Source: Euptelea pleiosperma
Lineage: Eukaryota > Streptophyta > Magnoliopsida > Ranunculales > Eupteleaceae
Reading direction: 5' to 3'
Assembly: GCA_035048495.1 (NCBI GenBank)
Contig: CM068545.1
Coordinates: 23,284,741-23,348,740, forward strand
DNA: 64,000 nt
Below, in pieces: positions 11,138-21,410 of this stretch; the first letter of the stretch is position 1; the number at the start of each line of letters is the position of its first letter. Below the pieces are notes generated by a model. That model had not been told where the DNA came from. It was given only the letters and a program-made list of their open reading frames with translations, and searched no databases. The position numbers and the translations under genes were made by a program.

Positions 11138-11469
11138 CAAGGTTTAAAAATCGGCCGTTATAATGAAAATAACCGCCGTTATAACGGATTCGGACCTACC
11201 CCGTTACTTTACGCACCGTTGAAACGCCCAGAAAATAACGGCTGTTATTTTCCATTATTTTTCCATTATAATGAAAATAACAACCGTTATTTTCTGGAAA
11301 AATTTGTGGGAAAAAACAGCCATTTTTTCCGTTTTTCCATTATATTCCATTTTTCCCTTTATTTCCATTTTTTTTCGTTTTTGCCCCTGAGCGATTTTTT
11401 TCGTTATAACGGAAAAAAGGTAACGCCCCCAGACCGTTATACCGTTATAACGGTCCCTTTTAAACCTTG
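11138..11469. mobile_element. hAT-like MITE E1 with TSD gaggggac
   Basis: It starts caaggtttaaaaatcgg and ends ccttttaaaccttg. The 8-bp repeat gaggggac lies at 11130-11137 and 11470-11477. The second MITE (E2) begins at the next base. The 148-codon frame across it is a by-product of the AT-rich palindromic body. Confidence 0.85.
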
Positions 11470-11565
11470 GAGGGGACCAAGGTTTAAAAAATGGCCATTA
11501 TAATGAAAATAACGGTTGTTATAACGGATTTGGATCTCCCCCGTTATGTTATGGACCGTTAAAAC

Positions 11566-13122
11566 TGAAATTCCACCTGTCCATTCTCTTTAACTCAATA
11601 TACCTAGAAAGGGGGTTGATTAGGTATTTAAAATTAATTATACTTACGTAGTTTTACTGGTCAATGGTAAGGGGATAAAATCGTATGCCTTGGTTGTTTG
11701 ACAAAGGATTATCACAACCGACTCTAATCAAATATACCTCCATAGTATATTGTCTTTTTGTCATTTGATCTAATCAAGATTGATTGCGGAATACAAACAA
11801 ACAATCACACAAGACAAGAGATTTTTACGTGGAAACCTTAGCCAAGGAAAAACCACGGGACCACGTCTAGACGGAAAGTATCACTAATTGAAAAGTTAAA
11901 CGAAACAAAAGTTACATACGCAGCACCATTGCAAATACAGCTTCTAACATACTGCCGATGCGTCCACGTCCTCTGAATCAACGCCACGAATCCACGTTCG
12001 CCCTTCCAACCAAGAAGCCTTATCCGCTTGTTCAGTTTGGTACACCCCAAACCTACAGTCAATCAGCTCATCTGATCTTAATTCTCAACACTCTTGCCTT
12101 TGCAAAAGGTGAAGGATTCAGTATACCCTGAACCTCAAGTTGCTCAAAAGGTGTTGAGTCACACTGGTACTCTTAGGCTTATTAGGTTGAATATGGAAGT
12201 GGAAAACTTAAGCTGAGTAAATGATCAAGCTATTGGCTTTGATAAAAAAGAGAACAAGTTCACAAGATGTGAATGAAAAACAAGCTTCTTGCTCTTCGAA
12301 TGGAAACTCTAATAAATAAAGCATTTGCTTCTCTCTCTTGAAGATTCAGTTACTTTGTGTCTCTGTGTGTTTAGAGAAGGCATAGAAGGGTTCTATTTCG
12401 TGTGGAACATGGGATGATGGAACCTAGAATTTTGGATCTGAAAAAGACCAATTCTATTCAAGGTCCAATCGATTGTACACTTGGTCCAATCGATTGGGCC
12501 ATGTCCAATCGATTAGGGATATAAGTGTCCAATCGATTGGGCTCAATAAGTTTTCTGTTCCGAAGGCACCAATCGATTGCACATGGTTCTCCAATCGATT
12601 TGACATAAATAACTTTCTGTCCTGAAGGTTCCAATCGGTTACACAGAGTCTCCAATCGATTGTACTCAGAAAGATTTCTGTCCCAAAGGCTTCAATCGAT
12701 TGTACTAAGTTTCTGCCTCGTAGCCTCCAATCGATTACACAGTGTCTCCAATTGATTGGGCTATGTCCAATCGATTGGACTATCCCACTAGTCAATAAAA
12801 TTGACTTTGACTCGGGTTTGTCCAATGACTAAGTTTGACCATTATATTTTGTTCATTTTAATCAACTCCTATGGCCACTAAGTTACTTACCTTCTTAATC
12901 GAGCGTACACGATCGTTAACTGACAAATCGACAGTTACTCAGATGACTCATGTCTTCAACCGTCTGATTCTTGCTTTCTCTATCTTTTAGTCTTCACGTA
13001 GTTGGCGAAGTACGCGTACCACGACATCTTCACACTACACTAGTACTTGTAGGAACAGTTACAAGAATATTTTTATGTCAAACGGAATATTTGCCAAATT
13101 GAATATGAAAATATTTCGCACA
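11566..13122. mobile_element. Solo LTR (1557 bp) with a 5-bp TSD
   Basis: It runs from TGAAATT to GCACA (TG...CA). The direct repeat aaaac flanks it at 11561-11565 and 13123-13127. It interrupts MITE E2, so it is the younger insertion. It aligns along its length with 58982-60457, including the blocks caaatacagcttc, gttcagtttggtacacccc and ctcgg/cttgggtttgtcc. There is no internal coding region, so it is a solo LTR left by LTR-LTR recombination. A copia origin is likely but inferred. Confidence 0.88.
12466..12777. repeat. Array of 12 palindromic CAATCGATTG motifs in the solo LTR
   Basis: The 10-base palindrome caatcgattg, with a few one-base variants, occurs about 12 times in 312 bases at irregular spacing, often followed by tac, cac or ggg. 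The related LTR at 58982-60457 keeps about six degenerate copies. The open minus-strand frame here (12454-12825) results from the motif repetition. Confidence 0.85.
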
Positions 13123-13393
13123 AAAACACCCAAAAAATAACGGCCGTTTATTTTTTGGAAAAAAATTATGAAAAAAACGGCTGTTTCTTTCACAATTTTT
13201 CTCATTATTTTCCATTATATACCATTTTTGAAATTTTGAAATTAACATTTTAAAATTCAAAATTTGAATTTCAGTGCCATTTTTTCTGTTTTTTTTAGTT
13301 TTGGCTCGTGAGCATTTTTTCCGTTATAAAAAACGGTAACACCCCCAATCCGTTATACCGTTATAACTGTCCCCTTTAAACCTTGGAGGGGAC

Positions 13394-13436
13394 AAAGGTT
13401 TAAAAGAGGCCGTTATAGCGGTACAACGGATCTCTA
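13394..13436. mobile_element. Fragment of a third MITE (E3) next to the gaggggac target
   Basis: Starting right after gaggggac (13386-13393), aaaggtttaaaagaggccg matches the left terminus of the family with one change at the first base. It is cut after about 43 bases, where the next inverted-repeat element begins. Confidence 0.6.
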
Positions 13437-13438
13437 CT

Positions 13439-14289
13439 GGGAAAAACTAGTCTGCAAACGTTTGCATACTCATTCCCAAAGTTTGACACGTGTGGAGAGA
13501 ATCTAACCTTTAATTAATTGGCAAACCAAGAAACAAAGGGTCGGGTGACCAACTTTTTTGACCAATACCTTGGTGTACCCTCTTAGAAGATGAATCAATA
13601 TATGGCTGATTTTTGGTGAAGATGATCTATATCTTGAGGAGGTCAACCTCACAAAAATTCAAATCTGATATTCATAGACTCGTTTAGAAGTTCAAGAATC
13701 ATGGACCGTCGATTTTTACCATGTAACTTGGAAACTACATTTAATGGGATAGAAATTTCAGAATGGGCTGATTTTTTGTTGGGGTTATCTTTTTGGTAAG
13801 GAGATCGTCCTCATAAAAAATCAGCCATTGATTCATGCTCTATGAGGGTACACCACGTTTAAAGTTCCCCGGGGCAGCAAATGTTTTCTCTTTGTCCCAT
13901 CCCTAGGTGGCCCTCTACCTACCAAAAATCATCCTGATCAGTGATTTATAACCGTTAATTTTGATTTTTTTCATGGGTAAATTCTGAACCATGGCATTCA
14001 AACATTAATTGGAAGCACTCAGATCCAAAGGTTATAAATAAATGTTATTTTTGGTAGGTAGGTCCACCTAGGGATGGGACAAACAACCATACGGTCAGTG
14101 GTCTCTGAGAAAGTGCCACGTAGCTCATATTGTGGTCAGTATCAATGTTGACCAGGGACGCCTGTCATCCAATAATTAAATTTTTTTTTGTCTGGGAGTT
14201 GATAAAAGTTGAGTTCCTGTCAACACGTGTCGCACTTGAGAACACTTGCGTATTCGTTAGTATGCAAATGTTTGCAGACTAATTCCCCC
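13439..14289. mobile_element. Inverted-repeat element of about 850 bp with foldback modules inside
   Basis: The left end is gggaaaaactagtctgcaaa. The right end read in reverse is gggggaattagtctgcaaac, and both continue into ttgcatact. The interior contains two arms of the dispersed foldback family (ggctgatttttggtgaag; aaaaaatcagccattgattc). TSDs are not clear. No protein coding. Confidence 0.6.
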
Positions 14290-14929
14290 TGATCTTTGCT
14301 GCCGGCTTTTGAAGTCCTTCAATTCATATCTGATTTATAGTTCTTGGTATAGCAAGCACAATTTCCAACGAGTCTTAATATAAAATAAGCCAAGAAATGT
14401 AAGATAGGTAGTTACATTACATATATAGCACCGCTTGACATGTGACACGTGGCATTGTGACAATAAGTGGTAGTAGTAGTTTCCAGCTGCAATGTGAGTT
14501 CTTGCTACAGCTTCAACTATGGAATTTCTTCAACTCTTGCACATGCACAGACCTGACATATTTATTAAATGTATGCAAGTCGGAGAACCTAGCTTCCAAA
14601 TTTTCTAAGGCTGTGTTTGAACTTTGATTGCACAGAAAATAGAAAATACATCTGGGATATGCCTTAAATGGCTGATTGATCACATATTTCAATCATGTGA
14701 GAAAATAAAGGTGTATTTTCAGCTGGAAATGAATTCCGGCCGGCTTAGTAGGAAAAAATTATCCAAATTTAAATGGTTTGTTAGGGAAAATTATACAGAT
14801 TTATACTGGCTATCTAACTATGGCTATCTAACAATGGACATTCCGGGCTTCGTCCATCATGTTCATTCCCATTTCATAGAAAGAACCAGCAGGATAAGCT
14901 ATTTTGAGGTCCTCGAGAAAGGAAAGCAT
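14290..14929. other. No gene recognised
   Basis: A 103-codon + frame (14624-14935) and a 61-codon frame (14442-14627) show no domain or family resemblance. The longer frame runs antisense into the NLR remnant, so both are probably chance frames. Confidence 0.45.
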
Positions 14930-15160
14930 CTATAATATCCCACTCGGAAACATTCTTGGGCCTTCGATGTAAGAGAGATCGAGGTGTCTGAGGTTGACCA
15001 ACCTTCCCATGCCTTGAGGCAATTCTTCGATGCCAGTACGCTGGAGCTCCAACGCCTCCAAATCTGCAAGATTTTCAAGCGAAGGCACATCAGTTAATTC
15101 TCTGTAACCACGCAAGAGAAGTGCACGGAGATTCTTCAAGTCAAAGATAGAATCTTGATT
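14930..15160 (-). pseudogene. Leucine-rich-repeat fragment of an NLR disease-resistance gene
   Basis: On the minus strand the frame reads SIFDLKNLRALLLRGY, then LTDVPSLENLADLEALEL, QRTGIEELPQGMGRL and VNLRHLDLSY. These are three to four consecutive LRR units of the type found at the C-terminal side of coiled-coil NLRs (intracellular immune receptors). It stops after PSGIL at 14930-14932. No NB-ARC or coiled-coil sequence is near, so this is a small remnant. The region just upstream (15161-15300) is a degenerate repeat of attaggatttgaatta. Confidence 0.8.
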
Positions 15161-15990
15161 TGGTTAGAATTGGGACCATTTGAATTAGATTCCCATTTTA
15201 ATTAGGATTTGAATTAGTTCCTATTTTGGTTAGGATTTGAATTAGGATCGACTACTGGGAATGAGATATGAGGAAGAATTTTCCCAAAATCTTATATTTA
15301 CACAAGGAGGTAGGTCAATCCTCTGATTTTGGTCGACTTCCACTCTTGCGCCAACTTAGATCGGGGAAGTTGTACGGATTTTTTTTGAAACTATATCCTA
15401 TCCGATCCTATGATTCGAACTAGATAGGAGCAGTTGATAATTGAATCCAATTTTTTCCTATTATTTAGGTACACATAACAGTTGGTCTGACTCTAAATTG
15501 ATCAGGAGAAGTGGAATAGTGGAATTGAGTTTCTCAACTATTTGCCTTAGCATTAGTCATTCTCTTTCTCATGGAGCAAGAAAAGGGAACGTCCCTTAGA
15601 GATTTTTCAAGTACCCATGGCATGCAAACAAATAACAGTACGTAGTTTTCAAGGTTTTCAAGTTGAAACTATAAAGAAACCATTAATGGAGTTTGCGAAA
15701 AACACACCCATCAGTCATTTAAGAGAAAATAAACTTGTAAATTAAACATCATTATGTTTATCTTACAGTAAAGATCTTACTACATGCAGATTACATGTTC
15801 ATCAAAGATCCTAATTTCACAAGCTAGCTAGATCCAATACTGCCTATCCCTCAAAGGGATATTATATGTCCTTAAAATTCTAATAATTGCTCAGATGGGT
15901 TCTTCTATCTCTAATTCATCTCTAATTCCTAACCTCTTAGAAAACTTTTGTGATCATTGAGTATTTTTTCCAAGAAATCAAAAACTCCTA

Positions 15991-16490
15991 GGGCCTGTTT
16001 GGTACGTGAGAAAAAGAATTCCAATAGCAGATATTTAACCAGACGAATATTATCTTGGCTAAATATTTGAGCATGTCAATATTTAACAACGTTTGGTACA
16101 TGTATTACCTAGCTTACTTCACTTTCTTTCAATTTGTGTGGGTCCCACATATTAAAGTAAGTAAAATATGGATTAAACGAGTGTGGGACCCACATATTAG
16201 ATCAAAGGATAAAAAAAACTCATTTTAATTTTTTTTATATAATAAAAAACTCACTTTTATTGAAAATAGTGATTTTCCCGTGAGAAAATAAAATTTTCCC
16301 ACCAAAACTTAATTGGTGTGAAAATATTTACTCAGGGGGAGGTGATCAAATATTTGTCCACCACAGCGAGCAAATTTGTGGGCTTGGCTAAATATTCGGC
16401 GCTGGCAAGTAGCTGCCAAACACACCCAGGCGAATATTAGCACGAGCAAATATTTTATTTTCCTGCCGTAGTGGCCTACCAAACATGCCC
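15991..16490. mobile_element. PIF/Harbinger-like MITE, copy in duplication 1
   Basis: The left end is gggcctgtttggtacg and the right end read in reverse is gggcatgtttggtagg. A 3-bp direct repeat, cta, flanks it at 15988-15990 and 16491-16493, consistent with Harbinger-type insertion. No transposase. Confidence 0.75.
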
Positions 16491-17717
16491 CTAAAGAAAG
16501 TAAACAGCATTCAACAAATGGGTCAGAACGGTGCCTCACAATTCCTTTCCTTGTAATCAGATCATCTTTCCTAGTCTAAATTCTTTTCTTCTATCTTGAA
16601 AAAAACTTCAAAATATTTCATCATCTGCTCAATATCAAACTTCTCTTGTAATTTCTGGTTTCGATCTATACTCATTCCAAATGGCCGTGTCCCAAAATAC
16701 ATGCACTATCAGTTTTCATTTTATAAAACTGATAGCTATGGCTCGAATTCGTGGTCAATCCTATCTGACAACGAACTCAAATGCCAACACCCCAAAAACA
16801 CGAGTTGCAGAGAAACCAAAGAACTATGAAATTCAATTAACAAAAGGTTGTCATCTTTGCCGAGTGGTGCGTTTTTGAGGTGTTAGCATCTGAGTTTGCT
16901 GATTTTCGGTAGGAGCAAATATTCTCGCAAAATGGGTGTGTTCCTAGTGCACACTAACGCCCACTTAGATCGGGGAAATCGTTCGGATATTTTTTAACTA
17001 TATCCTATGGCTCGAATTAGATATTTAGGTACACGTAATATAGTTGGTTTGGCTCTAAATTGTTCAGGAGAAGTGGAATAGTGGCATTGATCGATCAGTT
17101 TCTCAACTGTTTGCCTTAGAATTAAAAGGATCCCTTGGGGATTTTTCAAGTACCTATAACAAGTTTGTCAAGTTGAAACTATAGAGAAAAAATTAATGGA
17201 GTTTGTGCAAAACACCCATATCAGTCTTTTAAGAAAATAAACTTGCAAAACATCATAATGTTTATCTCCCAGTAAAGATCTTAATACATATGTTCATCAA
17301 AGATCTAGCTAGGTACATAAAGATTAGATGTTCGTCAAAGATTCTTCTTTCTCAAGCTAGCTAGATCCTGTACTGCCAATCCCTCAAAGGGTTTATGGGA
17401 TTATCTGTCATATAATTTGCTCAAATGGGTTCTTCTAGCTCTGATTCCTAGCCTCGTGCCCCCTTGGGAAGGCACAGAATGTTCACCTGTGATACCACTT
17501 GAGAGAAAAAAATTTATTTTTTTGTGCTCTAATAACACACATATATGCTTGGACAGGAAAAAATGTCAGATTGGTAACTCTACAAGCAATACAAGACCCA
17601 TGAAATATCACATTAGTATATATGTGGTAATGTAAGGAGAGAAATTTTAAACAGAACTTGATCAATGAAATCTTTTCACAATATCATAAGCTTTCCCAAG
17701 TAAATTAATCTTGTTAC

Positions 17718-17720
<3 letters not shown>

Positions 17721-17782
<62 letters not shown>
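17721..17782. repeat. (TC)n microsatellite, 31 units
   Basis: An uninterrupted TC run, with an equivalent at 26929-26979 in copy 2. On the minus strand it produces a spurious Arg-Glu repeat at the end of the frame 17714-17962. Confidence 0.95.
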
Positions 17783-17785
<3 letters not shown>

Positions 17786-17888
17786 TTTAATTAAAAGATC
17801 CTGCGCAAGACCACACAGCCTAGACATAAACAGCGCATCGAAGTACGGGGCTATCAGTCGTTCTTCAACAGAGTCCTCCGTTTCACCA

Positions 17889-18112
17889 TCACCATCTTTG
17901 AGCATGGATAGACCAGTACTCCGATGCGGTGTTATATACATGAATTGCGCGGTCTTGAGCAAGATCTTTCATGCATGAAACTACTATCTCACCGCCACCA
18001 CAACCACCACCGCCCTGCAAAAAAAAAAAAAAAAAAACCAAAGAACAATGAGTTGGATGAAGAGAAAGAGAGAGCTTCATGCAAAAAAAAAACCAAATAA
18101 CAAAGAGTTAAG

Positions 18113-18150
<38 letters not shown>

Positions 18151-18199
18151 TCTTTGGTGGTGTAAGAGAAAATGCGCCTACTGTTTGGTTGTATTTATA
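17889..18199 (-). other. Minus-strand promoter-like unit with a short ORF, duplication copy 1
   Basis: On the minus strand a TATA box (tataaata, 18192-18199) is followed by GA/CT-rich leader-like sequence (18116-18148). A 63-codon frame (17889-18080) then begins MKLSLSLHPTHCSL, carries a Gly-rich stretch and ends MKDLAQDRAIHVYNTASEYW before a stop. A frame further on is shifted relative to copy 2. I do not recognise the product. It may be a decayed 5' end of a gene, a non-coding transcript or chance. Confidence 0.3.
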
Positions 18200-19225
18200 G
18201 AAGAAGCACCACCAGCAAGCTCTGAGAGGTAACCCTATTCTTGCCTAAAGCTATATTACCAAACCGTCCTGTGAGTTGAATAAAATTACTAGTTTGCCTC
18301 TGCCTCTGCCTATGCTTTTGATTTTGGTTGGACCTTGGTTACAGGAAAAAAAAATTTGCTCCAACCCCAAAAACTGACTGACATATAACTGTGGCCTATC
18401 CATTTGGTGGACCCATTGGATTCTAACAATTGGGGTCATTTCTAACCGCTGGATTCGGGCATATTCTTTGGGTGCTCAGATCAAATGGCTAAAAATCACG
18501 AATCAGGCTAATTCTTTGTGTGTAGTTGCACCTAGTGGCTTTTTCCAACGTCTATGTCAAAAGAGGGGGAGGATCAGAGTCGTTACCAATTTCCTTTGGC
18601 ATTGATTCTCCCAAAAGCCAAAACTTTCTTCTTTTGTTTGAATTTTGTAGGCATAGCCCCACATGTTGAATCAATGGCCAGGTAAGTATCCAAAAATAGG
18701 TGTACTTTGATACCTGGAGACCGGTTTTATATTTCCCTCAAAAAGAAATTTCTTTATAGCCAAACGTGACCCCTCCATCTGCATTCATTTTAATAGCTAA
18801 GCATAGTAAAAGCCAAAAAGGGGTCTGCAACCCTTTACAGGGAAAACTTACTTCTTGTATGAAGGTGTAACCCTTGAATTATTGTGAGAATAACTTCCAG
18901 TTCTGTGTTTGGCTAGTGTGGCCTCTATTAATTAGATGTGTTGATGGTAGAGGGTTTAGGTTTTGACAAGATTAGACCTTTTTAGGGGGTGTTTGGTTAC
19001 AAAGCTTATATTGCCTGGTGCCATTTTACTTGGGTTCCATGGAGAAACAAGTTTCTCTTGCAGGCCGCAACGAGCAGCCCGTGTCCCTCGTTCCGTAAAA
19101 ATTACCCTTATTTTCTACATTTTTTTCTACACTTGAAGCTCGGCGCAAAGGGTCAATACGAACATTTCCTTCGCATTACTTTGTGACTTCAACTCGTGTT
19201 TTATCTCACGGTAGGAGGAAGAAGC

Positions 19226-19529
19226 ATAATTTTTTTGAAGCAGCGATCATGCGACAATGATCGCACGCCACATGGATACATCCATGGTCGTTTCATCCTC
19301 CCATCTTCGCAATTCTCTGTCTTCGTTCGCGACTTTGAAACGGCGATTCCCCTTTTCCATTGAAATAGGGAGGGCCTCCTTCTTCCCGCCGCCATTCCGA
19401 CTTATTATTGATAGGGATTTGACCAATGCCGAGGGTAGCTTGCTTACCAAGCCACCCACTAGAGAAGCTAGTCGCGTTATATATGGCGCACGATCATTGC
19501 CACAGGATCGCGGCTTCAAAAAATTTCTC
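19226..19529. mobile_element. Mutator-like MITE with GC-richer cargo
   Basis: The inverted ends carry tttttgaagcagcgatcatg at the left and, reversed, ttttttgaagccgcgatcct at the right. The direct repeat aggaagaagc flanks it at 19216-19225 and 19530-19539. The middle (about 19285-19470) is richer in GC than its surroundings and gives a 102-codon + frame (19257-19565) with no recognised domain. The matching place in copy 2 (28336-28434) has only the end regions. Confidence 0.65.
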
Positions 19530-20499
19530 AGGAAGAAGCCTCTCTATCTCTATCTCCATTATTGATTCAGACAGAAAAAAATCTAGTATACCTATGTTTG
19601 TAAAATGCTATGTGGAACACTCCTTCAGGCCTACTAACTCCATGGATGTTTGGCACATTCCTTGGTAAAATTACAAGCCGAAAATGTGCCTGATTGGTGA
19701 TTTCTAGCCATTTAATTTGAGTATTAATAATAATGGGCTTTATGAACTTGTTCTTAACGGGTTCAAGCCCATGATGAAAAGTGTTCAAATACAACAGCTA
19801 CATATCTCCTAGGACCGTCAATGGATCAAGGATGATAAAGACCCGATCTGATAGCTTCTTATCGGATCATGGTTCTTAGGTCTAAATCAGATCCAATAAG
19901 CTATCGGAACTTATCGGATGAGATCAGGCAACCTAACATTGAGTCAATCTGATCAATAAGTCTATTAAATTTGATTTTTTTAATCAGTTTAGGGATCGAC
20001 TCTTTCCGTTCCGTCTTTTCCGAATAGCTGGCTAAAATCAGTCTGTCCGTTATGGTCGATGGCACTTCGACTTCTAGTTATGTTCTGTTCTTGTTCTTGG
20101 ATGAAATAACAAATCAGGCTGATTTTTGGTGTGTAAGTTTATCAAGTGATGGGCCAAACATTCGTAGCGAGTGGGCCGAAAGCGTGTGCCATGTAGCATT
20201 TTGGGGGATATCTGTATAAAATTTTGTATGCCGACATGAGTATGTTAGATGGACTCGATTACGACCGGCATTAGTGGAGAGAGGTGTACGTGTCTCCCAT
20301 CAAACCTAAAGTTTCATTGACAACACGATCTTAAAAGGAAAGTAGATCACGACACCTAATTCTTTCAGATGTCTCCAGCAAAAGTGTTTCTACTCTCTTT
20401 TTCATGTACTGTACGTGTATGTCAAGGACCATCCAACGGTGTAGACTTCTTGAGGCTGACAACAACACCACTCTAGATCAAATCTATATTTGTATATTT

Positions 20500-20663
20500 G
20501 GAGAAAATTTTTGAAGCGGCAATCATATGCGCCCAATGGTCGCACGCCACATGTACCTGGGTTCTGGATTTGGTTTAAAATTAAAAAACCTTTTAAAAAG
20601 TAACCATGGGTATAAGTGACGCATGATCATTGGCACATGATCGCTGCTTCAAAAATTTTCTCC
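20500..20663. mobile_element. MULE-like MITE, same family as 19226-19529
   Basis: The ends are ggagaaaatttttgaagcgg and its inverse. Subterminal repeats are built from gatcatgcgcc and ggtcgcacgccac. The direct repeat tatattt flanks it at 20493-20499 and 20664-20670. It is present in both duplication copies, so it predates the duplication. Confidence 0.7.
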
Positions 20664-20735
20664 TATATTTGTATGTACTTGTGATGCATGCCAAGTTAAA
20701 AGTGTCTTCATTAAAGATTTTTTTTTCAAACCCCA

Positions 20736-20870
20736 GTGAAAACCTCCTCTGCTAGAATTAAAAGACTCAAAGACAAAGGATCTCCTTGTCTTAGCCCTCT
20801 TGAACCAATGAAGTATCCATGCGGGACTCCATTAATAAGCACCGAAGAACTCATTATTCAGACACCCTTG
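20736..20870 (-). pseudogene. LINE reverse-transcriptase fragment, duplication copy 1
   Basis: On the minus strand it encodes [20 protein letters not shown], equivalent to [20 protein letters not shown] in the LINE at 22697-23197. This is the conserved segment shortly before the catalytic FADD motif. Only a few dozen codons remain. Confidence 0.75.
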
Positions 20871-21410
20871 AATGAATCTAATTCATCTTACTGTCAGATA
20901 TCACGAGGATGTACAATCCCATGTATTTGACCTGACTAAACATAGTTCATAAGCCACTTAAGTCCCCGTATTATTCACGTAATATACGTTTACAAATTTT
21001 TGGAAAAACTTGTTATACTACCAAACTTTTAATGATTTAGTAAAATTCATGTATTTTATAAGAATTTGTATTATACATATATTATACACCAATTATTTTT
21101 AATTATTAAATAATTAATTGTAATATGTAAAATATTTCCAAAAACTTCATTGATTTGTTATTATTTTTAATAATCTTTTCGTTGAATTTTTAAACAAATA
21201 TTGAAATGACATCCCAGATTGTACTCGAACTTTCTCGTACCATATTTTTGTCGTATGCTGAATTACTAACCAGAGACCTAACCACTTTTGTGGACTTAAA
21301 AGGCTTCCCATCCACAAGTCAAGACTATACTTACAAGTACCCATTATTTTTTTTCTTTTTCTTTTCTTTTTAATTTTTTTTTTTTTTTTTGATAATGTTG
21401 ATGGATATCT

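Larger units (their letters stand above)
11478..13385. mobile_element. hAT-like MITE E2, split by a solo LTR
   Basis: The left part (11478-11565) starts caaggtttaaaaaatggcc. The right part (13123-13385) resumes in register with E1: acccaaaaaataacgg here matches gcccagaaaataacgg in E1. It ends ctttaaaccttg. The flanks are gaggggac at 11470-11477 and 13386-13393. Without the insertion the element is about 351 bp. E2 contains the gaaatttt...ttcagtgcc block that E1 lacks, so the two are different subfamily members and not a simple duplication. Confidence 0.83.
15451..21399 (+). repeat. Segmental duplication, copy 1 (about 5.9 kb)
   Basis: It runs collinearly and in the same orientation with 24855-31952, from ccaatttt...atttaggta to gataatgtt. 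Matching landmarks include the Harbinger-like element (15991/25321), the CT microsatellite (17721/26929), the minus-strand TATA and ORF unit (18199/27363), the MULE-like MITE (20500/29997), and the LINE fragment (20736/30595). By eye most bases agree between indels. An older internal repeat is also visible: about 15340-15990 resembles 16950-17470 (gagaagtggaatagtgg; acaagctagctagatcc). Confidence 0.9.

Noticed and set aside
11057..11503. 148-codon + frame
   Set aside because: It runs through MITE E1, a palindromic AT-rich element, and has no domain.
12454..12825. 123-codon minus-strand frame with repeated SIG/SID/RLD residues
   Set aside because: It is the translation of the CAATCGATTG repeat array inside a solo LTR, not a protein gene.
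17714..17962. 82-codon minus-strand frame ending in Arg-Glu repeats
   Set aside because: The repeats are the translated TC microsatellite, and the frame is shifted in the duplicate copy.
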